In this document: positions 1 to 5,699 of the stretch, in pieces
Layout: every line of letters starts with the position of its first letter
How positions within the stretch are numbered: position 1 is the first letter of the stretch
DNA from: an uncultured Chitinophagaceae bacterium
Lineage (GTDB): Bacteria > Bacteroidota > Bacteroidia > Chitinophagales > Chitinophagaceae
Reading direction: 5' to 3'
Assembly: GCA_903832075.1 (NCBI GenBank)
Contig: CAILAF010000203.1
Location: forward strand, 1-8,702
DNA: 8,702 nucleotides
Made by a program: the position numbers and the translations under genes
The notes under the pieces: model-generated
What the model was told of the DNA's origin: nothing
The model's database searches: none
What the model saw: the letters and a program-made list of their open reading frames with translations, nothing else

Positions 1-215
1 ATTTTCAATTTGTACCGGACAGATTTAAATATTTTATTTTGACCAAAACAAAATTGAGTAGGCTTAAATATTGGGATAAGGCAGATGCCCAAAATTATAT
101 TGAAGAAATAAGATTGTTATCTGAGAGCGATATGATTCAATTATTCCCCACCGGAAAAATATGGAAAGAAAAATTTATGGGATTTTGTAAATCCTTTGTT
201 GCACATAATATGTAA
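1..215 (+). CDS. SAM-dependent methyltransferase, C-terminal fragment (cut by window edge)
   Basis: An open frame with codons starting at base 3 runs in from the left edge and stops at TAA 213-215, leaving about 70 residues. The tail reads IEEIRLLSESDMIQLFP, then TGKIWKEKFMGFCKSFVAHN. This matches the usual C-terminus of small class I SAM-dependent methyltransferases, where a helix ending in 'LFP' is followed by two beta strands around a conserved phenylalanine-glycine turn and a 'KS' motif. The SAM-binding Rossmann motifs lie outside the window, so neither activity nor substrate can be judged. It points toward the glycan operon on the opposite strand (90 bases between stops). A role in methylating a sugar or lipid of the same glycan cluster is possible, but only from position. 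The fragment is cut by the window edge; nothing suggests a pseudogene. Confidence 0.7.
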   Translation, partial: FQFVPDRFKYFILTKTKLSRLKYWDKADAQNYIEEIRLLSESDMIQLFPTGKIWKEKFMGFCKSFVAHNM

Positions 216-240
216 TTAAATTTTCCTTCTGTATTATATC

Positions 241-268
241 AAAAAAAAACTACACGATAAGTGTTATC
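241..268 (-). terminator. possible weak terminator of the minus-strand glycan operon
   Basis: Read on the minus strand, a short hairpin (ACAC-TTATC-GTGT, overlapping the palindrome GATAAcacTTATC) is followed by AG and then nine T residues (241-249). It lies 37 bases past the stop of the epimerase gene. The stem is only 4-5 bp and AT-rich, so this is a weak candidate. On the plus strand no T-run follows the stem, so it would not stop the converging methyltransferase transcript. The rest of 216-305 holds a second 5-bp hairpin (CAATG/CATTG, 285-300) without a T-run, and nothing else recognisable. Confidence 0.35.
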
Positions 269-305
269 AAATTTACGTTCTATACAATGAACTTACATTG
301 CAAAA

Positions 306-1295
306 CTATTTCCAGGAACGGTACATGCCTTTATTTAATTCATAAGTATCCCATTCCATTCTTTTTCTGTTAGGTTGCTGTTGTGCCCATTGCCACATAA
401 TGGTTAAACCTTCTTGCAAAGAAGTACCATCATTATAATTTAATAATTCAATTGATTTTTGATGTCCGGGCAATGCATTTTTTACTTCATGTCTTTCTTC
501 TACAAATTTTATTTCGGCACCACCAACAATTTCTTTTAATAAAGTAGCGGCTTCTAAAATGGTATATACTTTTGTTCCGCCAATATTAATAATTTGTTTT
601 GAAGTGTTTTCGTTAACCGCAGCTTTCCAAAAAGGCAATAAACAATCTTCTATATAACTGAATTCGCGTTTTTGTAATCCATCACCAAAAATGGTAAATG
701 GTTGATTGTTGATTTTATTATACATCCATATGCCTAAAACATTTCTGTATTTATCCCAAATGTTTTGATTTTTTCCGTAAACATTATGCGGACGAAGAAT
801 ACACCAATCCAATCCATGTTGATCGCCTGCAATTTTTATATCCATTTCGCAAGCAAATTTTGCAACACCATACGGATCTATGGGTGCAGGAATATCTGTT
901 TCGAAAAATGGTGGATCACCAATTCCATAAACAGCCATGCTTGATGTAAACACTAATCTCTTTACATCATATTTAATACAAGCATTAATAATATTGGCTG
1001 TTGCCACTAAATTATTGGTGTAATTAAATTTTCGAATAAACGGACTTAATCCTTCGGCAGCATAAGCCGCAAAATGAAAAACGTAATAAACATTTTTATT
1101 TTCAAAAAATTCATCCAAATTATTTATTGAAATATCTGCTTGATGAAATTCAACTTCAACAGGAACATTTTCTATATAACCACCTTTTAAATTATCAATG
1201 CCAATGATTTTATATTCTGGATGATGTTGTACAATCCAATTAGCCATTCTGGAACCCAATAAACCTGCAACACCGGTAATTACAATACTTTTCAT
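306..1295 (-). CDS. NAD-dependent epimerase/dehydratase (extended SDR, UDP-glucose 4-epimerase-like)
   Basis: A 329-residue cytoplasmic nucleotide-sugar enzyme of the extended short-chain dehydrogenase/reductase family. The N-terminal Rossmann fold carries the NAD-binding GxxGxxG (G8, G11, G14) and an acidic residue after beta-2 (D34). The catalytic set is Ser118/119 in 'FTSSMAVYG' plus Y142 and K146 in 'YGVAK'. 'LRPHNVYG' (167-174) and 'FSYIEDC' (212-218) are typical of the sugar-binding half of GalE-like enzymes. Length is normal for the family. It would epimerise or otherwise modify a UDP- or dTDP-hexose; the exact sugar cannot be read from sequence. Its ATG lies 8 bases after the glycosyltransferase stop, so it is the last gene of the glycan operon. 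No Shine-Dalgarno sequence is visible, as is usual in Bacteroidota. The family call is firm; the substrate is open. Confidence 0.9.
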   Translation of the reverse strand: MKSIVITGVAGLLGSRMANWIVQHHPEYKIIGIDNLKGGYIENVPVEVEFHQADISINNLDEFFENKNVYYVFHFAAYAAEGLSPFIRKFNYTNNLVATANIINACIKYDVKRLVFTSSMAVYGIGDPPFFETDIPAPIDPYGVAKFACEMDIKIAGDQHGLDWCILRPHNVYGKNQNIWDKYRNVLGIWMYNKINNQPFTIFGDGLQKREFSYIEDCLLPFWKAAVNENTSKQIINIGGTKVYTILEAATLLKEIVGGAEIKFVEERHEVKNALPGHQKSIELLNYNDGTSLQEGLTIMWQWAQQQPNRKRMEWDTYELNKGMYRSWK

Positions 1296-1303
1296 GATAG
1301 TGT

Positions 1304-2221
1304 TTAATCGTATTCGATATTGCCTGTAATCCCATCTCTAATTGCTTTGATAACTGCTTTCAGTTTTTGAAATCGCAGGCGAACCACAAAATAAAGCATT
1401 ATACTAAGCGAATAAAAAAAATTAAATATAAAAGCTGTAGGTATAAAATAAAAAGGCGTGTATTTTTTTAAGAACCAAATTTTATTTCTTTCATTCAAGT
1501 AATGAACAACCGGATTCAAATATCCTTCTTTTCCTTTGGTTTTATTTCTATTCGACATACCGGCAATATGATAAATAATAGATGCCGGATGATAAATTAA
1601 TTTATAACCAAGTTGATGAATGCGTAATGATAAATCACCATCTTCGGCATAAATAAATAAATTACTTGCTAATAAACCAGTTTGTTGCAAAACCGAATTG
1701 CGAACAAAAAAAGCACAGCCTGTTATCCAATCAACTTCTTTAATGGTAGTATCTATTTTTTTTTCTTCGCGCAAATAACCTTTTGAATAAGTATAACCAA
1801 AAAATTTATTGAAGTACGATCCTCCATTCCAAATAATTTTTCTGTTATGATTGAAAAATATTTTTGGTTGAATAGCACCAGCTTCAGGATGTTCATCCAT
1901 ATAATCAATCAATATGGATAAAAAATCTTTCTCAACAAATGTGTCGTTATTCAATAGCAAAGAATAAGTATAATGATGATTGATAGAATAATTCAATCCT
2001 AAATTATTGCCGCCGGTAAAGCCTATATTTTTATCAGATTCAATTAAAATAATATTAGGGTGAGTTTCTTTTAAAGCCTTACCCGATCCATCTTTCGAGC
2101 CATTATCTATCACAATGATATCGTAATCTTTAAAAGATATTTCTTTTAAAGAATCGATACAATCATTGGTATAACCGAAACTGTTCCAATTAACTAAAAT
2201 GATAGCAATTTTTTTACTCAT
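1304..2221 (-). CDS. family 2 glycosyltransferase (rhamnosyltransferase-like)
   Basis: A 305-residue GT-A fold glycosyltransferase that likely adds one sugar from a nucleotide donor to a lipid-linked glycan at the cytoplasmic face of the inner membrane. It opens with 'AIILVNWNS', followed by 'VIDNGSKDGS', which binds the nucleotide, and 'NIGFTGGNNLG' (65-75). The metal-binding DxD-like site is 'LLNNDT' (89-94). The acceptor-side 'WITGCAFFVR' (165-174) and 'YAEDGDLSLR' (191-200), with the likely base in the ED pair, complete the family pattern of WbbL/RfbN-like enzymes. A hydrophobic segment near 257-281 could anchor it to the membrane. The chosen start is the ATG at 2221-2219. An in-frame TTG directly before it adds only one residue and is a poorer start. 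It sits 42 bases after the flippase gene and 8 before the epimerase gene. Donor and acceptor are unknown. Confidence 0.92.
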   Translation of the reverse strand: MSKKIAIILVNWNSFGYTNDCIDSLKEISFKDYDIIVIDNGSKDGSGKALKETHPNIILIESDKNIGFTGGNNLGLNYSINHHYTYSLLLNNDTFVEKDFLSILIDYMDEHPEAGAIQPKIFFNHNRKIIWNGGSYFNKFFGYTYSKGYLREEKKIDTTIKEVDWITGCAFFVRNSVLQQTGLLASNLFIYAEDGDLSLRIHQLGYKLIYHPASIIYHIAGMSNRNKTKGKEGYLNPVVHYLNERNKIWFLKKYTPFYFIPTAFIFNFFYSLSIMLYFVVRLRFQKLKAVIKAIRDGITGNIEYD

Positions 2222-2263
2222 CAATACAAAAATAGTAGGAAAGAAAATAATCTTGTCAAATGA

Positions 2264-3529
2264 TTAATTATTTGAACGAAGTTTTTTGATGAAGAACGAA
2301 TAAATTATTAAGCAACTAGTTTCAATAATAAAGGGATAAAATGCAAAGAAATTGGATTGATTAAAATAGGCAAACAATATTGAAACCGCAATGGAAAGTA
2401 GAAGTATGATGAAGGAAATTTTTAAAATGATTTTGTATTTATTTTTAATCAGCAATTCAATAACATTCAGTGCGTTTAGTGAAATGAACAATGGTGTTAA
2501 AGAGATGATACGCAAATAAGTTTCGGATAATTCATTTCGTTGTCCGCTGATAATGGAAATAATTAATCCCGGCATTAGTAAGAAAATCAATCCAACAATA
2601 AAAAAAATTGCGGCTATCAAAATGTTTAATTTCTTTTTATTTTGATACCAAATTTGTGGATCATTATTAAACATCTTGACAGCTCTTGGAAAGACAGCGC
2701 TTGCAAATGAAGAAATTATCATTCTGCTTGCCCCAATCATTTTATCGCATAATGAATACGCACCTAATACCAAGGGATTACCTATATAAGATAAAGTAAA
2801 TAGAAAAAAAGATTGTTGCAAATGCACGGAAACGCTGTTAAATACTAATGAAAAATTTTCTTGAAATAATTTTTTTAAATTGTCTAGACGAGGATATCGA
2901 AAATGAATGTGATATTTTTTTGTAGCAAAAAGAATCAATAAAACATAAAAAAATACTGTTGGAAGGCCCATTAAAAAATTAACCTTATCTGCTTGAGGAG
3001 AGGCGTGAACAAAAAAGATAATCAGTATAATCGAAATTATTTTAGAAAGGAGATTAGCCAGATTGAATACAAATAATTTTTCAATGCCAATAAAAAAGAA
3101 TAGTGGATTTATCACTTCTGCAATGATGATGGGAATAGCAAAAAGAAAGAAAGAAAAATTACCTACACCTGCAAAGTTCATTATCAATAAGACGATAAGT
3201 GATAAAACAAAAAGAATCAATCTTGAATAAAGAATTGTAAAGAATATGTTTGATTTTGTATCATGCTCATCTTTGTATAGTGCAACATCTTTTATGCCTG
3301 ATTGGCTTGTTCCGTAATTAACAATGGTACCCATTAAAATAGCAAAAGAATTGGCAACTATTACATAACCAAATTGCTGCAATCCAACAATTCTAATAAT
3401 AATAGGGAATAAAATAATTTGCAATAATGCATTTGATGCTTGAATAAAACCTAAGTGAAAAAAATTAAGCAGGAAACTGGCATTATTTTTTAAAAGAGCA
3501 ATATTTTTTTCTTTATTAAATAATGTCAT
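2264..3529 (-). CDS. Wzx-type polysaccharide flippase (MOP/MATE superfamily)
   Basis: A 421-residue integral inner-membrane protein with about 12 hydrophobic segments (roughly 17-48, 54-75, 97-120, 124-148, 157-175, 185-203, 225-250, 252-280, 302-328, 340-360, 367-387 and 393-414). The N-terminal pattern 'FPIIIRIVGLQQFGYVIVAN', then 'NYGTSQSG' (71-78), and the mid-protein 'GAYSLCDKMIG' plus 'AVFPRAVKMF' (278-287) are characteristic of O-antigen/teichoic-acid flippases of the Wzx/RfbX group. Members move undecaprenyl-diphosphate-linked oligosaccharides across the inner membrane. Length is typical, no frameshift is seen, and the start is ATG. Gaps of 28 bases upstream and 42 downstream place it in the same operon as the glycosyltransferase and epimerase. 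No Wzy polymerase is visible in the window, so the final glycan could be a short oligosaccharide, or the polymerase may be encoded elsewhere. Confidence 0.9.
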   Translation of the reverse strand: MTLFNKEKNIALLKNNASFLLNFFHLGFIQASNALLQIILFPIIIRIVGLQQFGYVIVANSFAILMGTIVNYGTSQSGIKDVALYKDEHDTKSNIFFTILYSRLILFVLSLIVLLIMNFAGVGNFSFFLFAIPIIIAEVINPLFFFIGIEKLFVFNLANLLSKIISIILIIFFVHASPQADKVNFLMGLPTVFFYVLLILFATKKYHIHFRYPRLDNLKKLFQENFSLVFNSVSVHLQQSFFLFTLSYIGNPLVLGAYSLCDKMIGASRMIISSFASAVFPRAVKMFNNDPQIWYQNKKKLNILIAAIFFIVGLIFLLMPGLIISIISGQRNELSETYLRIISLTPLFISLNALNVIELLIKNKYKIILKISFIILLLSIAVSILFAYFNQSNFFAFYPFIIETSCLIIYSFFIKKLRSNN

Positions 3530-3557
3530 GAAAAATAAATTAAGTCTTATTGGCTAA

Positions 3558-4226
3558 TCAATATTTAATGGCAGTAATTTTTAAATTATCAATTGACCAG
3601 CTTTTTAAACATCCGGTGTTATATGGTTGTAACGCATCACTGCAAAGGACATTAACAGAATCTTGCGAGTGCGGAATAGTTGTTGAAAATTTATACCAAC
3701 TCGATCCATCGGGCTGATTGGCAGTACTGCATCTGCCGGCTAATGCATTAATATATGCATCGCCTCTTGCAGGATATTCTGAACCTGTTAAGTAATAATT
3801 TGGATAAGATTGTTTTTGGTTAGTGTTCGAGAATGTTGTTAATAAAACGTTTTGATTATCAATCAGTATTTTCCAAAGGTCTGGTACATTAATAGAAGAA
3901 AGTGAATCTCCCCCCCATGGACCATGAATGTATAAATCAAATTCTATATTGATGGCATTATGCACTGGAAGATGATTTAATCCAATTGAAAAGAGACCAT
4001 TATTAAAACCTCCTAAAACTTTCGAACCATTGAATGTAAAAATCTTTGCTGTATCAGTTGATAAATAAAAGCGGCCAGTTACAACACCATTCAATTGGCC
4101 GGTTTCAAAATCATTAAAATAAACTAAGTTTTGAACCGTTAAATTTTTAAAGCAGGAAGGGAACTCAAAAAAAATAAAACAAAGAATCAATGAACGAATA
4201 ATAATATCTGATAATTTTTTCTTCAT
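3558..4226 (-). CDS. putative lipoprotein with concanavalin-A/LamG-like domain
   Basis: A 222-residue exported protein that I do not recognise by name. It begins MKKKLSD, then a hydrophobic stretch (about 9-22) ending in 'EFPSC', a loose lipobox with Cys25, so a lipoprotein is likely. The mature part resembles an all-beta lectin-like (LamG/concanavalin-A-like) domain found at the end of many secreted Bacteroidota and Planctomycetes proteins. Landmarks are 'DFETG' (39-43), 'VLGGFNNG' (70-77), 'FDLYIHGPWGGD' (96-107), 'PDLWKI' (115-120), 'TTFSN' (130-134), 'QSYPNY' (139-144) and 'SWSIDNLKI' (209-217). Three cysteines remain in the mature part (166, 195, 206). No acidic residues follow Cys25, so the Bacteroidota surface-export signal is not evident. 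The start is ATG 4226-4224. A TTG seven codons upstream would also be in frame, but it would put a poor leader before the lysine-rich signal peptide. It is first in the glycan operon; a glycan-binding role is only a guess. Confidence 0.75.
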   Translation of the reverse strand: MKKKLSDIIIRSLILCFIFFEFPSCFKNLTVQNLVYFNDFETGQLNGVVTGRFYLSTDTAKIFTFNGSKVLGGFNNGLFSIGLNHLPVHNAINIEFDLYIHGPWGGDSLSSINVPDLWKILIDNQNVLLTTFSNTNQKQSYPNYYLTGSEYPARGDAYINALAGRCSTANQPDGSSWYKFSTTIPHSQDSVNVLCSDALQPYNTGCLKSWSIDNLKITAIKY

Positions 4227-4263
4227 GAAAAGTACAAGACTAAACAAATGAAATATTTATAAA

Positions 4264-4303
4264 AGGATAAACAAAAATATACTTATGTTATCTAAAGCCT
4301 AAA
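4264..4303 (-). promoter_or_regulatory. candidate promoter of the glycan operon (Bacteroidota type)
   Basis: On the minus strand TATTTTTG (4279-4272) fits the Bacteroidota -7 consensus TAnnTTTG exactly. About 20 bases upstream lies TTTAGG (4303-4298), a partial match to the -33 TTTG element. Transcription would begin near 4265, giving an untranslated leader of about 39 bases before the lipoprotein ATG. The region is very AT-rich, so chance matches are easy. Confidence 0.45.
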
Positions 4304-4328
4304 TATTTTTTTCATTCAATAATATTTA
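4300..4328. repeat. 8-bp inverted repeat in the divergent promoter region
   Basis: TAAATATT (4300-4307) and AATATTTA (4321-4328) are perfect reverse complements separated by 13 bases. The repeat lies between the candidate promoters of the glycan operon and dut, and overlaps the expected -33 position of both. It could be an operator for a dimeric regulator, but its pure A/T composition makes a chance origin likely. Confidence 0.3.
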
Positions 4329-4360
4329 TATCTCTTTCAACATTCACTACCTTCGCAATC
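4325..4360 (+). promoter_or_regulatory. candidate promoter of dut, possibly leaderless
   Basis: TACCTTCG (4348-4355) matches the Bacteroidota -7 element TAnnTTTG with one mismatch and ends only 5 bases before the dut ATG at 4361. With the usual spacing the transcript would start at or next to the A of the ATG, giving a leaderless mRNA. No clear -33 TTTG is seen near 4325. No Shine-Dalgarno sequence precedes the ATG. Confidence 0.45.
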
Positions 4361-4804
4361 ATGCAAAAAGTACAGATTAAAATTATCAATCAATCTGCTA
4401 ACCAATTACCCGAATATGCAACAATCGGCTCATCAGGTATGGATATCAGAGCCAATTTAATTGTACCGGTTATTTTAGAGTCATTAGAAAGAGCATTAAT
4501 TCCAACCGGATTATTCGTTGAACTTCCTTTGGGATATGAATTACAAATTCGTCCCAGAAGCGGATTGGCTATTAAACAAGGAATCACTTGTTTAAATTCG
4601 CCCGGCACTATTGATGCGGATTACAGAGGTGAAATAAAAGTTATTATCATCAATTTGTCCAATGAAGCCGTAACTATTAATCATGGAGATCGTATCGCAC
4701 AAATGATTCTTCAACAAGTGGAGAAAGCGGAATGGCTTGCAGTTAATATTATTGATGAAACGCAAAGAGGTGATGGTGGATTTGGTCATACCGGTAAAGA
4801 ATAA
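4361..4804 (+). CDS. dut: deoxyuridine 5'-triphosphate nucleotidohydrolase (dUTPase)
   Basis: A 147-residue homotrimeric cytoplasmic dUTPase that hydrolyses dUTP to dUMP and pyrophosphate. It keeps uracil out of DNA and supplies dUMP for thymidylate synthesis. All five family motifs are present in order: I 'SSGMDIRA' (24-31), II 'RPRSGLA' (64-70), III 'NSPGTIDADYRGEI' (79-92) with the catalytic Asp85 and the uridine-site Tyr88, IV 'GDRIAQMI' (109-116), and V 'RGDGGFGHTG' (136-145), the flexible C-terminal lid over the substrate. Length is typical of bacterial enzymes. Motif V carries His where Ser is most common (GFGSTG); this is tolerated in many homologues. It is the first gene of the plus-strand unit, divergent from the glycan operon, and is followed after 5 bases by the lipoprotein gene, so the two are probably co-transcribed. 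Confidence 0.97.
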   Translation: MQKVQIKIINQSANQLPEYATIGSSGMDIRANLIVPVILESLERALIPTGLFVELPLGYELQIRPRSGLAIKQGITCLNSPGTIDADYRGEIKVIIINLSNEAVTINHGDRIAQMILQQVEKAEWLAVNIIDETQRGDGGFGHTGKE

Positions 4805-4809
4805 AATTT

Positions 4810-5640
4810 ATGCTAAGAAATTGTATCATCATAATCGTTGGATTTATTTTAGCTGTTTCGTGTAAGACAGTAAAAAAAGTACAATCCATTCAATCGGCTA
4901 TTGAAAAAAAAGATACAGCTCAAAAAATATTGGTTAGTGAAATGCCAAAGGTAGATTCTGAGGCAATAGTAAAAGATATTATGAGTAAAGTGATGAAAAA
5001 GAAAATTGATTTTATCACATTCAATACTAAAATAAAAGTCGATTACGAAAGTTCTGCCGAAAGTCAAAAATTTACTGCGTATTTGGGAATGAAAAAAGAC
5101 AGTATCATTTTTATTAAATTAGTAGGTAATTTTTTAGGCATTTCAAAAGTTGCCATGCAAATAAAAATTCGACCCGATAGTGTTTTTTTAGTGAATGAAA
5201 TTGATAAAGAGGTAACAATACGTTCCATTAATTATTTGAATGAAGTAACCGATATACCTTTCGATTTTGGAACATTGCAGGATATGATTGTTGGTAATCC
5301 GGTTTTTTTAGATAGCAATGTTGTTTCGTATAAAGCAGGTACATCTCAATTATTAGTAATGATGGTTGGAGATGTGTTTAAACATTTAATTACGCTTAAT
5401 AATAACGATTTTAGAGTAACACATAGTAAATTGGATGATGTAGATATACAAAGAAGCAGAACTTGTGATATTACTTTTGGTACGTATCAAATGATTGATG
5501 CACGTGCATTTGCCACTTATCGCCAAATATCTGTTGCTGAAAAATCGAAGTTGGATATTTACCTCGATTTTAAAGAAGCATCCTTTAATGATCCGTTAAA
5601 ATATAGTTTCTCCGTCCCTAAAAATTATAAACATAAGTAA
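4810..5640 (+). CDS. DUF4292-type lipoprotein, LolB-like
   Basis: A 276-residue predicted lipoprotein. The signal peptide is MLRNCIIIIVGFILAVSC, with a relaxed lipobox and Cys18. Basic residues after Cys18 (KTVKK) argue against the acidic surface-export signal, so a periplasm-facing membrane anchor is likely. A charged helical stretch (20-65) leads to a beta-rich body starting at 'FITFNTKIKVDYES' (68-81). The alternating strands 'SIIFIKLVGNFLGISKVAMQ' (98-117) and the helix-turn 'PFDFGTLQDMIVGNP' (150-164) recall the LolA/LolB lipoprotein-carrier fold. From memory, Bacteroidota proteins of this layout are classed as DUF4292; no assigned function is known to me. The start is ATG 5 bases after dut. 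The next gene is an EnvC-like cell-wall protein, so an envelope job is the best inference. Assignment to the family is fairly sure; the carrier function is a hypothesis. Confidence 0.8.
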   Translation: MLRNCIIIIVGFILAVSCKTVKKVQSIQSAIEKKDTAQKILVSEMPKVDSEAIVKDIMSKVMKKKIDFITFNTKIKVDYESSAESQKFTAYLGMKKDSIIFIKLVGNFLGISKVAMQIKIRPDSVFLVNEIDKEVTIRSINYLNEVTDIPFDFGTLQDMIVGNPVFLDSNVVSYKAGTSQLLVMMVGDVFKHLITLNNNDFRVTHSKLDDVDIQRSRTCDITFGTYQMIDARAFATYRQISVAEKSKLDIYLDFKEASFNDPLKYSFSVPKNYKHK

Positions 5641-5699
5641 TTTATTCGCACTTTTAACGTTTAATAACAGTTACTATTTACATTGATTAACGGATATTG

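Noticed and set aside
2222..2224. TTG start extending the glycosyltransferase by one residue
   Set aside because: The adjacent ATG at 2221 is the stronger codon, and the family N-terminus begins right after it.
4227..4247. TTG start extending the lipoprotein by seven residues
   Set aside because: The ATG at 4226 gives a standard lysine-rich signal peptide (MKKKLSD); the extension adds a hydrophobic leader before it and uses a rarer start codon.
4390..5067. Antisense open frames over dut and the DUF4292-type gene
   Set aside because: They lie wholly inside well-supported genes, are short (65-72 codons), and their translations show no family motif, so they are shadows.
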